Below are positions 22,501 to 35,480 of a DNA stretch of 64,000 nucleotides, piece by piece; the first letter of the stretch is position 1; every line of letters starts with the position of its first letter. The notes beneath the pieces are model-generated. The model was not told the DNA's origin. It searched no databases and saw only the letters and a list, made by a program, of their open reading frames with translations. Source of the stretch: Atherix ibis (Eukaryota > Arthropoda > Insecta > Diptera > Athericidae); contig OY282605.1 in NCBI GenBank assembly GCA_958298945.1, positions 42,634,811 through 42,698,810 of the forward strand, given 5' to 3'. Both the position numbers and the translations under genes were made by a program.

Positions 22501-25500
22501 CACAAATTTGCGAAAAACTCATCAAAAATTTCCCAAAAAAATCGGCTTCTGAAAGAAGTTTTTTGCCAGCTATTTGAATAATATTAAAAAAAGGTTTAGG
22601 CAATATAAAAAAAAAGAAAAATTTTATTGATAAAAAAAATAAATTTATTAAACCTTAAGAAAAAATTCTTAATTTTAATTTTAAATAAAATACAAATCTT
22701 ATACGAAGGAGTAGTTTTTGATTAAAAAATAAAAAAAGTTTTTAACGTTAAATGTATTTTCCTAAACATACAAAAACTAATTGTTCAAATTTGAATATAG
22801 TTTTTTTAATAAAAACATTTCTTTTTTCAAAATATTTAGATTTGCTTTTAAAGCATTAACTTTTTTAAATATTAAAAACAAAATTTTTTTTTTAAAACTG
22901 TATTTAATATTTTTTATATAAACAAACATTAAAGAAAAATCTGATTCAAAACTTGATGATGAATCTGATTTCAATACCAAAAACGTATTTTCCAAGAGTA
23001 TCTTTAATGGGAAGAAAATGGAAATCTTTCAGATAATTTTTCTTATTATAAAAATAATGTTGTCTGAAAAGTTTTCAAGCAAAAAAAAAAAAAAAACAAT
23101 TAAAAAAACATGCAGGAGCTCCAGAATATTACAAAGAAATTTTCTTTTGTATTTCGAAATAATGTAAAAACTAAGAAATCTGCCATAATGACTATCAATA
23201 ATAATGCTGTAATTATAAAATTATGAAGATATTTATAATGTAAAAATAAGAAAATTATTTTAACAAAAGTTACTGTATTTTTACCATTTAATACTAAATA
23301 AGTTCAAGGAATTTTAAGAGAAATTCCTTAAAAATAAAAGAATTTTTAAGAATATATTAATAATATTAAAATGATATATTCCAATTATTTTATAAAAAAA
23401 ATTATATTATATTCTCTTGCACAAAAACAATATATTATAAAATTTTTACTAAAAAATATTTTTCTTTAAACTCATCAAAATTAGAAAAAAAATCAAAAAG
23501 TAATTTTTTCTAACAAAAGAATATTAGTAAATTTTAAGTATCTTAATTGAAAATTTATCTTTTTTGACAAATATAATAATTTGAAAGTACATATTTTTTA
23601 CTATTAATAATTTTTATAATATTTTTTTATTATTAATAATTTTTGCAATATTATTAAATATTTAACTAAATTCAAAGTTTTTAAAATGTGAAATTCTTTT
23701 TACAAAAAAGTTATCTTGCTTATTTTAGTTGATTTTTTGAGAGTATCACTATTTTAGACATTTATAAAAATATATTTACAATAACTTATAGAATTTATAA
23801 TAGTATAAATTTATATGAACATCTTATTTATCAAGAATACAATTTTGCAAATGTTTTAGCCTTCAATTAAGACAGAATTCCGCAACTTTTCAAATCAGTT
23901 GGAAAATACATACAATATTTTCGACAAACTCAAAATATACTTAAAATTTTCTATTTGACAGAATAATAAGAAATAATTATTATTAATATATATTTATTAA
24001 TATTTAAATACCTTTAATGTTTAATAAAAATCGATAATGTTAACACAATTTAAGAGATATTCTTATTCGAGTTCCATATGACAGTAGCTGATTGTAAACA
24101 CTCTAGATAAGAGACTGGCTTTGATATTAGTGTACAGGATAAAAGATTGCAAAATAATTCAAGTTCCTTTTAAACTAGGTATGTTTGTACTCTAATAACA
24201 CTTTTATATAATACATACACTTAAATAATTATGAAAAAAAAAACATATTATTGTATAATAAAAAAAAATTCGATTTTCTATTATATTTTTTTTCGTATAT
24301 TATTCTTAACTAATTTAAGTTTCTTTTATCCTTTTTTTTTTGAAATTTAATTATTTGACAATCAATTTGATGATTATAATTATTATTTTGTTATTTTTTT
24401 ATTTATTTTTTATACTCCAAAAAGAAAAACATGCACAATTAAGACGATCTTATAGACGAATGACGATTTTATACAATTAATTTTTCTTTTCTTCTTTTGG
24501 CACAATTATTATTTAACATTTATTATATCTAATTTAAAAACGTATTTAATTTCAAACACACTGAATTATTAATAATTACTTAAAATTAATATAAGACAAG
24601 TATGCTATTTTTTTTTTAATACTATAATTTTGATTATTTAATAAATTCTTTTCTTATTGCTATTATTTAGATAATTACTAATAGAGGATAGTATATATCA
24701 GAATTTTTTAATTTTCTTTGATATTTATTATTGTTGTTTGGTTTTTTTTTTAAAAACTTTTACTAGTATAAAAATATAAATCGAAATAAATATTGTTAAT
24801 TGATAGTTTGAAAGGTAAAAAATTCCACGTGCGAGAGTGTAAGAAAAATGTAAACAAATGATTAACGAATAAATATAGACGAATATACTATGGCAAATAG
24901 TAGAGTAACTTTACGAGACAGTTACGACAGGTTGGAAAATGGGAAACGCGAACAGGTAGGAGAAAAACACTTCACACTTGTGCAATAGCAGTTCACTAAT
25001 TATGTCATTGCCGTATTAAATGCATCAGCTGTCATACACGCGACATTCAATAATATTAACATATCCTTCAAATTATCATAAAGTTTATATTATTTATTTA
25101 CCGAATACTTTATTCATAGAAATTTCGAATTGTTCAAGTTAATTATAATAAATTGACAAAAACTTCTATACTCTTCGTTTTACTCCAATTAGATACGAGT
25201 ATCATCACATTTAATATGAAATAATTTTGTTTTTCCTTTTTTTTAATTCAAAAAAAAAAAAACCATAAATTTTTAAAGTTAAAAAATTCTTTTCACAATA
25301 AAGATTCTAATCTAATCCTTTTTAAACAGATTTTTACGTTTTTCTTTATTTTTACGTAATAATACTTATAGTGAATTTTAATTTTCATACGACCGATTTA
25401 AATTCGGATTATTAATTTGGCATCATTTTTTAAAGTATACACCATCATTTATTGTGGTAAATTTGATAAAAATGAAATTTTTTTAAAATTTCATTATATT

Positions 25501-27561
25501 ACCGTTTATGATTAAAGAAATTTATAAGCAATTTTACCAAAAAAAAAAAAAAAAACTATCAACCATAAATGTGCACAAAAAATTCTTCACACCATAATAT
25601 GATAAGAAGAGTATATTAGTATTTTCTAGACACTTTTCTACCAAATAATATCAATCTTGCAAAAATAATTATTCAATTTTTATCTTTATAGATACCAACA
25701 ACAATAAAAATATATATGTATATATTCACATTTTTTTTTTAAAGTGACATATAATATTCCGCATGGGAATTTATTTTAAAAACACGCGACAAAATCATAA
25801 GACCGACTAGCATAGAAATCAACTGGCAATTTGCTTATATATAAAATATTATAAGCATTTATAGATTAATATTAGACACTATTGGAATTTGGTTTTGTTC
25901 TCTTTTTTAATAGAACAAATTAAATATAATATTTATAATGAGATCAATTATATTGTTTATATATTATTTAAAAAAAAAAAAAAAATTTTTAGAAAATTTC
26001 TTATTAAATATCTTTAAAAATACCAGGAGTTTAAAGAGAAGAAAACCAAAGATCGGAAAATTGTATAGACTTTAATACGCGCACGCTTCATAAGATACAA
26101 CAGTCCGTACCGAACGAATGCAACTCCAGAACTGATATCGTTCTGGCAGCTACTAAAATCTATAAAGTGCGCTGCTACCGATGATGGGGTAGTGTTCAAA
26201 AACCCTTATACAAAAGCAGTAAATTCAATCTCTTTTTCGGCTTCTAAATCTCTTCCCATACATACTGAGTACCTTCTGCTACAATAAGTCGAATAGACTT
26301 TTCTATTTGATGGTATTTGAGCACAATACTATTGGAATGTATTCTAGTATCTAGTATATTTTTTTGGTCCTGTTATCGTTTTCATGTTAATACTAAACTC
26401 ATACTATAGATTGTCGATTGTTGTTAGATAGACTGATATATCAGATAGATACTCTAACTCTAGTTGACTATCATAATAGGATGCTCCTAAACTATTGAAA
26501 AAGCTCAAACATTTCCTATTATCAGGACTAGAAAAAAAAACCAAACAAAAAGTCCTTTTACATAAATAAAAATATTTTTATAAAATTTCATAAAATCAAT
26601 AATAAAAGAAATCTAATCGAAAATGATATTTTTATATTTATCCGAAATCAGAATCCTTAAATATACATAAAAAGATCCTTAAATATATATTGGAATTTCT
26701 CAAAAAAATCTTAATATTCTAATATTATTAAATTATTCAATTTTTAATAAAAATTTTTTTCTTTTTTGATAATTTAAATATTTATTAATTTATAAAAAAA
26801 AAAAAAAAAACTTGATAATGACATTTATAAATCTCTACCTGATTATTTGTGAAATCCAAATTAATTATTTACGAAATACAATTTGATATAAACAATTGTA
26901 CCTAATAAATAATAGCCTTTCTTCAATATCTAGATAATACTATACACACTTATGTACATAGATAAAAAATATACAAAAAAATTTAAGAGAATTTATTTCC
27001 CTTTTCTAAATCAAATAGTTCTCTTTTATTTGGAATATTACAAAACAAAAACGCGAATTCTATGCGAGAGAATTTTAAGGCGACAAAAGGTCGGTGTAAA
27101 CGAATACAGCTGACTGGGTATATTTCGAGAAAATTTATCATCTCAATTCCTTTGAGTCCTTTTAATTTTTCATTCATAGCAATTTATTTCGGAAAAAAAA
27201 ATATTTTTAATTGTTAAGAAAAATATATTAAAATCTTAAATTTAATTTAAAAGAAAAAACCAAATTAAAATAAAAAGTGTTGAATAATTTTTTGATAATC
27301 ATTTAACATTTCCATTACTCAAAAAAAATATATTCTAATTTAAAAAAAATTATATCCTAAAGTTTTGATTTTATAAATAAAAAAAAAAAAAAAAAAAAAC
27401 GAAAGTAAAAGGGTTAAAAAATAAGCAGAAAAACATACCAAAAAAAAATCCTCGAATAAACCGGGCAATAAAATTTTACCTTTTTAAGAGTACAAAACTT
27501 TTTGTAAAGAGCTACTTTTATGAAAGAGCAAAAATATCCTTTTTACTAAAGAGTTCTAATA
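22501..27561. other. very AT-rich DNA, nothing recognised
   Basis: Extremely AT-rich with many homopolymers (for example about 23 A near 27379-27400). No transposon ends, tandem arrays or coding motifs were recognised. Short ORFs reflect composition. Confidence 0.5.
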
Positions 27562-27768
27562 ATGAATTTTATTTTGTATTTAATTCTCTCTGCGATTGTA
27601 AGTGCGCAGGACATTAATCACAAAACAACTACGCATGATCATAAAAGAAGAGTCGCAGAGTATAATATTAGCACATGCCATGAACGAAACACACCCGAAT
27701 ATTTGACAGATATTGTGCTGGTTCCCAAACACGTTAAGGGTGCAAGAAATGAATCTCTTCACGCTTAA
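27562..27768 (+). CDS. hypothetical 68-residue ORF, possible secreted peptide
   Basis: ATG 27562 to TAA 27766-27768. The first 16 residues (MNFILYLILSAIVSAQ) have the hydrophobic core and small residues before a plausible cleavage site expected of a signal peptide. The remainder is polar, with several His, Arg and Lys, and ends RNESLHA. It has a single Cys, so it is not a disulfide-rich toxin or defensin. The bases encoding IVSA contain GTAAGT, a strong 5' splice-donor consensus at about 27599-27604, so the frame could instead be a first exon ending there. It lies in AT-rich DNA with no partner gene. Family unknown; a chance ORF is a real possibility. Confidence 0.25.
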   Translation: MNFILYLILSAIVSAQDINHKTTTHDHKRRVAEYNISTCHERNTPEYLTDIVLVPKHVKGARNESLHA

Positions 27769-28519
27769 AATTTTTGTACACATAGTCGTATAAGAGCAAA
27801 GAGCCGTTATAAGGGTGATTGCACAAATACACTTTTATCCTGTTTTACTCTTGGTATGCATACATACATACGGATATAAACGGAGAGAAGGTATCGCATC
27901 CTTTCTAGTATTATATCGTGAATGAATAAATGAGCACAAGGGATTAGAAGACACAACCGCTTCTGTGTCATCCTTGCACACAGGAACATACCAAACAATG
28001 ATGGGGTGGAACTATAGGCAGGAAAAAAATTGAGAATAACAAGAACAGCGGGTGGCTCACACTATCCGGTTAGTGGGGTGGTTGGGATAGTTAAGTGCGA
28101 AAATCGAATCAGATTTAAATAGTAAAAATTAATTTTTTTCCCTAAAGTTTTATGGCTCTTTTTAGCGAATGATATTTTAGGTAATTGTTCAAAAAAATTC
28201 TCTACATATAAGGGTAGAGGTATATATGCTTTTCATTTATGCAATTTTCTATTTTATAAATAATTTTTTTTAATAATATGTTGTTTTTTTTTTTGAAATT
28301 TAAAAAAATATATATTATCTTTTTCTGATTAAATATTTTATCTAATTTGAAGAGTATTTTCTAAAAATTTTCAAAATTATTTCTTTAAATTTGAGATAAA
28401 TTTTTTTTAATAGATTCTTTTAATTTTAATTTTTTTTTAAATTTATAGAGTATTAATTAATATTTTAAGATTTTTTTCCCTTATAAGTTATTTTTCTTTA
28501 TTAATTTAATCGCATAAGG
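27769..28519. other. no gene seen
   Basis: Intergenic sequence. The first 300 bases are less AT-rich, and the rest is A/T tracts. Confidence 0.5.
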
Positions 28520-29486
28520 ACTTATTTAGGTGGAAACACTCAATAAATTGAGTTGCCTTCGCGGTTGCTGTTCTTCTAATTCGTTCTGATCGCATCAATA
28601 ACCATCAGGATTTTTATGTTAATGGAAGCATTGATCATGTTTAGTTACTTGCTTTTCTCACAAATCTTTATTTTTTGGATATCGTAATTGGATTATTAAA
28701 GCTAGATATTGTACATCCAAAGAGGGTTAAGTATTTGATTGTAAATTAAGATTATGTGTCAGCATGGAGAGATCTCCCCCAGCAGACAATATAATTTTAT
28801 ATATTTTTTTATTGAGTTCTTCTTTTTTCTATTTTATATGCTGTTTCCACTTAAGTTTTGTATCAACGATCATACCTGGATACTGATCTGAATTTGGATC
28901 TACAAATGTAACCATTAATATTCATTTATAACTACAATTTTATTGGATGTCTCTTATATGTAATAAATACAGGAGAGGGCCTACCATACTACCTTGAGGT
29001 GACCCCGCTTTTATTTTTTTTAGGTCAGAATATTCTTTACCATATACGACTCAAAACTGTCTCTCTTAAATAAATGAACCGAGCAATGCAGAGTCAACCC
29101 TTTGTGCCAAACCTTGACAAATGCTCGCGCGACATCTAGGGAGATTTCTTGGCCCAACTTTTACTCTACTAGAGAATTCCACACTTTATAAGTGATTGGA
29201 TGCACTTGTTCTATAAGAGGATGTTTTATTCTGAAGCCAAACTGATGAGTTGGGATGTGATTTTTCAAAAAATGTTGTCATTGTGGGAAGAAAAGAAAGC
29301 GGGTGATAAGAATTTACGTATGTTGGTTTACTTTTATGGATCTTCTCACGATTCATAGACGTAAAAATCCTTATTACATAAAATGCCCAATATTTAATTA
29401 TTTGTTTCATTTTTATGGACACACAAAAAAATATAAAAAATATATAAAAATTTAAAAAACGATTATAACACCGATAAAAGCTCACA
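28520..29486 (-). mobile_element. Jockey-like LINE remnant (reverse transcriptase)
   Basis: Minus-strand reverse transcriptase of a non-LTR retrotransposon. In order from the right: YVNSYHPLSFLPTMTTFFEK (fingers motif) near 29300, HQFGFRIKHPLIEQVH near 29210, SLDVARAFVKVWHKGL (motif A region, with its Asp) near 29120, SPQGSMVGPLLYLLHIRDI near 28980, then YPGMIVDTKLKWKQHIK near 28870. The interval that should carry the F/YADD catalytic box is deleted between the last two. Several frameshifts and stops are present. The region 28520-28790 is a weaker continuation toward the C-terminus. Dead, 5' truncated. Confidence 0.8.
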
Positions 29487-29788
29487 AATGTAATGATGAG
29501 GAGTTAGTGGTTGACAGATACCTAAGCTTACAATTTGACGTTTCTGATCCGATAATTTGCTGCTAGCGCCATCTATTGGAAAACGGCAGTTTCCCATTTG
29601 TACTTCCAATAAATATAATAAGTAAGAAAATGTTATTTTACAATAAATAAAATACGAGAGAAAATTATAATTTTTTAATTCTTTTTTTGTTTGGTGATTA
29701 ATTGTGAAAAAAAACCAGGCATATAAAAAATTTAATTAAAACTATTGAAAATGTTTATTAACAATTTTAAGATATATTCTATTCATAA
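29487..29788. other. short intergenic stretch with a GCCATC site
   Basis: No gene. It contains AGCGCCATCTATTGGAAAAC at about 29564-29583, the same kind of site as in the 16.6-18.3 kb array. Confidence 0.5.
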
Positions 29789-29913
29789 ATAAAAAGAATT
29801 CATTGTTTACTTATACAAGAAGTTGCATTCATTTATTCTAATCTAAGAAAAATATATAAAAAGAATTCATTGTTTACTTATACAAGAAGTTGCATTCATT
29901 TATTCTAATCTAA
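29789..29913. repeat. 67 bp-period tandem duplication
   Basis: AAAAAGAATTCATTGTTTAC followed by TTATACAAGAAGTTGCATTC occurs at 29791 and again at 29858. The two copies are essentially identical over about 57 bp, so the duplication is recent. Confidence 0.92.
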
Positions 29914-31492
29914 ATGTTTGAATACCACAAACCACAATTTAGTACTTGTCTGAGAAGTTTCCGGCCCAAAAGCAAAAAAGTGTGAAAATCTTGAAATTAT
30001 GTTTTCGAGTTTTGTGGTAAGGCGATTTTTTTTTTTGTGCAAAAATTTGTCCACCTAAATATTTACAGGATTTAAAATTACTAATCATACAAATATGGTA
30101 CGTGTATGCATACACAAGCAAAAAATATACGACAAATTTGCATATATGATGTTTACAGTTTAAACAAAAATAATAATTTAGTTTGTCGAAAATTATTCTT
30201 GAATCAGATTGGCTTTCCCTTCATTATATTTGCATATGTATATTTGTATATATAACTAGTTATACAAAATATTTGTTCGTATGTAATTATTTCGAAAAAT
30301 TTGTCCAAAAATAAAGTTTCTCCTACAATGAGCTTTGCCTACCGTCCGTGGTAAATATATCACATTTGTATAAATTTAGTTAATCAAGGGTTGTTTTCCG
30401 GTTAAGCACTTAATTATAGTGGAACCCTTCATATTTTTCACATAATAATTGTTTAACTTCTGTTTGAATTGCATATGAAAATTTTGTTGTTAATTAATTC
30501 TAACGAACTATTGTTGTTATTTCTACAAAATGACTTTATCTTTTTCTCTAAAACTCCCTTCCGTACATGAGGACATATTTATATAAACCAAAAAAAAAAA
30601 CATAATTGAAATATCAATATTTAAGGAGTCGACATATTTTAAAGTTTTAATTTTTTTATAATATTTATTAAGTTATTAAAGCTTAAATTGTAATGTTTTT
30701 TTTTTATATTTAAAAGTGTTAAACTTATTTTCTTTTTAAAAATTGCTTATATTTTTACTAGCATTCACTCCTTATTATAGACGACTATATTTTTTATATC
30801 TTAATCTTAATATAGTTTATCTTTAATCCAAAACTATAACGGCAACTGATGAAATGAGAACCAAAAATAAATCAGTCGACATTACTGACTATACGAGAAA
30901 AGTAATGAGACTGGCATCACTGAGAGCTATCTGACCAAACTGCGCACTTTCCTCCTTTAAAGATTAGTCCTTCCTGGAAGTTTAAAGCTACCGTAGCGAA
31001 ATTCATCGAAAACTGATAGAAATATAGAAAAAGGTGGGGCATTTGTGAGGTCAGGCCATCGATTAATACTGAAAATTCTTGAAAGGCTCAAAAAAAAATT
31101 TCTCCAAATTAGATCGAACATTTTATACACTTAGATGCCGCATCCTTGCAGCGCTACTATCCCAAGAACGTCACTATCAATAAGTCTTTGTCAGAAAAAG
31201 GGGGGTTCCTGTCGTTCCTTAGCCTCCCTTTTCAACTTTTTTTCGCCGTACGATTTTTGTGTATTTTCAAAAATCAAAAAATATTTGAAAGGAATTTTTT
31301 TCTGAGATTTGTAGTCTCGATAAAATTCTAACGAGTCTAACCGAGAAGCTGAAGGCGATCTTAACGAGTCTAACTGAAGTTAGGGTGTGATAGTTTTTTT
31401 AAGAATATTTATGGTAAAGAAGGTTCAAGATTAGTATGCTTTAATAAAAAAACAAGCATATGAAAAAAAGAATTCAAAGATGGCCGCCAACA
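29914..31492. other. no gene recognised
   Basis: Mostly AT-rich. The 30840-31140 portion is less AT-rich and has a few open segments, but no domain or transposon motif that I can name. Confidence 0.45.
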
Positions 31493-31532
31493 ATATCGAA
31501 AGTCGACCCTAATTTCGGTCGACTTTCGATAT
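31493..31532. repeat. perfect 16 bp hairpin
   Basis: Arms ATATCGAAAGTCGACC (31493-31508) and GGTCGACTTTCGATAT (31517-31532) pair perfectly around an 8 nt loop (CTAATTTC). No T-tract follows and there is no adjacent gene, so a bacterial-type terminator is not implied. Confidence 0.93.
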
Positions 31533-32285
31533 CAAATAAAACTAATTGCAATAGAAAATCGTCATTCAAGCCTTATAAAGGCCGCTCAAACCATAATTTA
31601 ATATTTTTAAAAAAAATTAATTTTATACAACACTTCTTAAAAAAAACCATCCACACCCTAACTTTCATGTATTGATTATAAAATAAATATCATAAAAATA
31701 TTTGAAGATTTTCTATATTTAAGATAAATTATCATTTGTAACGTATCTAACGCCATCTATTAGATATAGTATAAGAGGAGAAAATTTAGAAAACATAAAC
31801 AAGAGTATTTATTATATTGAAAAGTGATTATTCGTTTCTATTGTTTTTGGGCCGAGCTTAATGAATTTTTCTTTAAATTTAAAGTTTGATTCATAAAAAG
31901 TTGCATCAAGCCTATTGGCAATATTTCTTGTCAAGGATACAAAGCTTTTCGATGACATAAACCATTTTTGACGGAACAGCTCTTTTAAGCATAGTTTTTA
32001 TGTTAATTTTTGAAGACTTCTGGTGTTATTTCAGCAATTTCGTTTCGAATGTTGTCCTTAAGCATCGAGGTTGTGGTTGGGTTGTTAGTGTATACCTTTT
32101 TCTTCAAGTCATCCCATACGAAGAAATGGGGTGGATTTAAATCACGTGGGAGCCAGTCGATATCAGCACTTTTTTCTCTCAAAATTTGACACCGTGTCTT
32201 GTTGGAACCCCATATTTCGTAGGCTTAATTGATCTAATTTGAGCAGAAGAAATTTTTTCAACATGTCCCGATAGCGGTCACCAGT

Positions 32286-32343
32286 CATTGGGCCATATTT
32301 CTTTAAGGATATTACAGCATCCTTAAAGAAATATAGCCCAATG
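32286..32343. repeat. 25 bp inverted duplication (hairpin)
   Basis: Left arm 32286-32310 and right arm 32319-32343 are complementary at 24 of 25 positions around an 8 nt loop. The sister copy at 37018-37042 has only one arm (CCTTAAAGAAATATGGCCCA), so the second arm was added in this copy. Confidence 0.9.
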
Positions 32344-32404
32344 ATGTTGCCGGCCTAAATGTGTCATCATACAGCTACCCTACGAGGGTGTAGTGGACTT
32401 TAGT

Positions 32405-32449
32405 GTATGGTTTTGAGGATTTTCCTAATGAAAATCCTCAAAACCGTAC
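32405..32449. repeat. 20 bp near-perfect hairpin
   Basis: GTATGGTTTTGAGGATTTTC (32405-32424) pairs with GAAAATCCTCAAAACCGTAC (32430-32449) at 19 of 20 positions with a 5 nt loop. It lies at the edge of the transposase relic. Confidence 0.92.
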
Positions 32450-32535
32450 GAAAAAAAAAATTAATTTTGTACAAGACGTCTTTAAAAAAAAACTATCCTC
32501 ACCCTAACTTTCATGTAATGATTATAAAATAAATA

Positions 32536-35029
32536 TTCTCAAACTTTTGGCTTCTTTGGCGTTTATGATGGCTCCACTAAAAAATGTCCTTTCTCATCAT
32601 CAACTTGAATTGGGATAAAGAAAGAATTTTTTTTTTATCAAACTTTTACTCAAAAATTTACATTTTACTAAAATTATGAAATTCATATACTACTTAAAAG
32701 CTCATTAGGTAAAAATGAAATTGTTATTTGTAAAAATTAATCAACAATAATAATAAAGTTATCAAAGAAGTTGTTTAGAATTCTTGTGGTCCATTTGTAT
32801 TTGCTTTCCTTTTGGTTAAAGGAGAACCTGAACAATGCAAACTAAAGATTTTTCTGATACAAACTTTATCAATTTATCTACATATAAGCTATGTAAGTAG
32901 ATGATAGTAAATTGATAAACAGATACAATACTCGTAGATAAATATGTAAATAGACAGTTAGTTAGTCAGAAAGATAGATACACATACATATAGACGAATA
33001 GGGGATTGTAGGGGAATTAGAAGAAAATGATAGAGTTAATACTAACCACTTAACAGAGCTGCACAGATAAGTCCATTTGGTGAAGTATTCGAAATAAATT
33101 TCCATGAAATTCTTCTTCAAGGATAACTCTTGACATAATTAAATAGTTTTCCCATTGTGTGGCATCGAGGTTTATTGAGGCTGCACAAAGTTACTGGCGA
33201 CATTGTTTTTCTATATTGTAAAATAGATAAAAGTTAAATTTGTATGCGTACAGTCTAAGTATCTGTTTGTGTGCGTATATTGTGAAAATTTAATAGAAAC
33301 AATATTAAGGGCTTAAGGCTATAGATACAATAATAATGGTGTAACAACCGATACTATACAATATAACAATACACCATTGCAACGCGTAAATAAAATACAA
33401 TATATCTACACATATACACCCGTAGAGGTGTACACAGGTATGCATATTTAATGTTAAGCTTCGAAAAATGAAGCTTTCACTAAGTCTTGCTTTAATCCAA
33501 CCCTTAAAAAGTGAGCTCATAAAACTTTTAATTACCACTTAAAGTGTAAATAGCAGCAATAGGTATACGACCAGATTAACGAACAGAAAATCTATCTACC
33601 TACTTTGGGGCGCCACCAACTTTCAGTATGACTGCACAAAATACAATTTATTTCCTCGGGCACTATATTATCTCTGCCACAATGTAGCAAATATTTTTAA
33701 TGATGCCACAATTTATACCTAGTATAAAAGGGGGAAGAAGACCAAAACACCATCAAATATCTAGATTTACTTAAAAATGTTGAAAGTGGTAAAGGTCCAA
33801 TTATACTTATTTATGAATATAATTTTTTGTACTTTCATCAAATATATTACAGAAGTTATCTAAGTATGACCATTTGAAGGTAAATCAATATATAATTTTT
33901 TTTTAAATAAAGCTGTTTTAAGAAGAAAATATCCTTTAGCCATATTAATTCATTCGTAATTTTTTTAACTACTCAACTTCTTTGAAAACAATTTCATAAA
34001 TATTTAACACTAAACTGAAAGTATGCATACAATTAATTTTTTAATCTTTGTTGGAAATCATATCCTTAAATTATGATCAATGCCAAAATTATTTCTATTT
34101 ACTATAAATATACTAACTTAGATACTATTTTAATAAAAGAATAATTGAAATACTCATTGAAAGATGAGAAGAATTTAACTGAAAAGAAACTAGAATTGAA
34201 CTAAAAATAAGCTAAATTTAGGCACTTAATTTATAAAATTTTCTAACTCTTAATGGACAATAAATAAATTATAACAACAAATCAAATTTGAAAAAAGTTC
34301 ATCGAGCAAAAATTCTCAATATGATTCCGAACCCAAATCTAAATACACTAAAACTGGTTTACCGAGTGGAAAATAAAAGTGAACCAACGTAAATGTGTCC
34401 ATGTAACTTTTACTCTCCGCCGTCAACTATAGTCACCCATATGTCTTAAAGGCAGGATATACGCGTACCACAAGACATTGAAGTTCGGTATCTAGGACTG
34501 AATTTAGTCAAACGTTTGACATGGAACTCATACACAAGACTTAATAGACCAGAACTTACCAAACGATATTGCCTATTTTTTTGACTTTAATCCAAACGTT
34601 CTAAACTAACCGTAATAGTACCAATATTAACTTAAGGACTAAAACTCTAGAGCTCAACTAAGCCTTCCAATTTCCATCGAATCTAATTCATGCAGTCAAA
34701 AATACTTCCCATTTTTTGTCATTGTTCCTTTTTATGTGTGTAAAAGTTTATTTATCTCGTTATAAAAAGTTTCACTGTCATCTTCGCAATCATACTAATT
34801 TTCTTATTCGAGAACTATTCCTCCATTTGCTTTCGTAGAAAAATAGTAAGTTTTCACTTATATTCATATATAAATTAAGGCTTATTATTTCCGATAGTAG
34901 TTAATCAACACTTTTATTTAAACAAACAGAAAAACAAAAAATTAAGACCGACTTTGGCCTTTGGAATAGAAGTCTGATAACTTTTGGAAATTTTTGACAT
35001 AAAATTTTGTCAAAAAGTTTTCTTTGCAC
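32536..35029. other. no gene recognised
   Basis: AT-rich intergenic DNA. No motifs, array or transposon ends identified. The 33540-33760 and 34380-34700 parts are somewhat less AT-rich. Confidence 0.45.
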
Positions 35030-35480
35030 ACGTTGCCAGACAAACCATTGTCAGACCATTTGAAGGCATTGTCAGACAATATTTACAGGCAACATCTGGC
35101 AACATGTGATCACAGTTTGGGACAATTATCAGAACAATTTTAGATATTTCCACATTGTCAGATGGACGAATTTATAACGTCTGACAATGGTTTTTCATTT
35201 TTTTAATATGGGATTTTGTCTGATAATGAATGCACAATTTTTTTATTTACAGTTAATGTCACAATAGTTTGATTTACTTGTAAACGTTGCCAGACTAGAT
35301 TATTGTCAGACTATTTGAAAAATGAAAAAATGCAGGTCATTGCCTGATGACCATATGTGTATCTGTCTAGATTATTGTCAGACTATTTGAAGCATTGTTA
35401 GCAACTTGTAAACCTTGTCAAACTAGTTTATTGTCAGACTATTTGAAGCAATGACAGCTGATTGTTTGATGACCATACCA
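35030..35480. repeat. TTGTCAGAC repeat cluster
   Basis: A dense set of related words: TTATTGTCAGACTATTTGAA three times (about 35299, 35371 and 35428), CATTGTCAGAC near 35046 and 35068, and GTTGCCAGAC near 35032 and 35287. GATGACCATA recurs near 35346 and 35467. AAACCATTGTCAGAC (35042-35056) is exactly complementary to GTCTGACAATGGTTT (35179-35193). The pattern suggests a degenerate tandem or foldback repeat. No coding content. Confidence 0.8.

Larger units (their letters stand above)
31690..32450 (-). mobile_element. T-family transposon relic with hairpins
   Basis: The minus strand encodes decayed DDE_3 transposase. GDRYRDMLKKF (opposite about 32270-32300) is followed by QDT near 32190, where the QQDGA motif belongs. 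Downstream is a tail including NTRSLQK and LKELFRQ near 31990-32030. The 3' part (31690-31935) is alignable with 36165-36425, including TAACGCCATCTATTAGATAT in both, so the two loci are copies of one element. The copy has been rearranged by two inverted duplications (separate entries). Confidence 0.75.
31610..32535. repeat. direct repeats flanking the T-family copy
   Basis: 31610-31690 and 32452-32535 are near copies: both contain AAAAATTAATTTTRTACAA and, further on, CACCCTAACTTTCATGTA and GATTATAAAATAAATAT. They bracket the transposase relic at 31690-32450. They may be element ends or a local duplication. Confidence 0.75.

Noticed and set aside
31493..31532. Hairpin as a transcription terminator
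   Set aside because: Eukaryotic context, no T-tract after the stem and no upstream gene.
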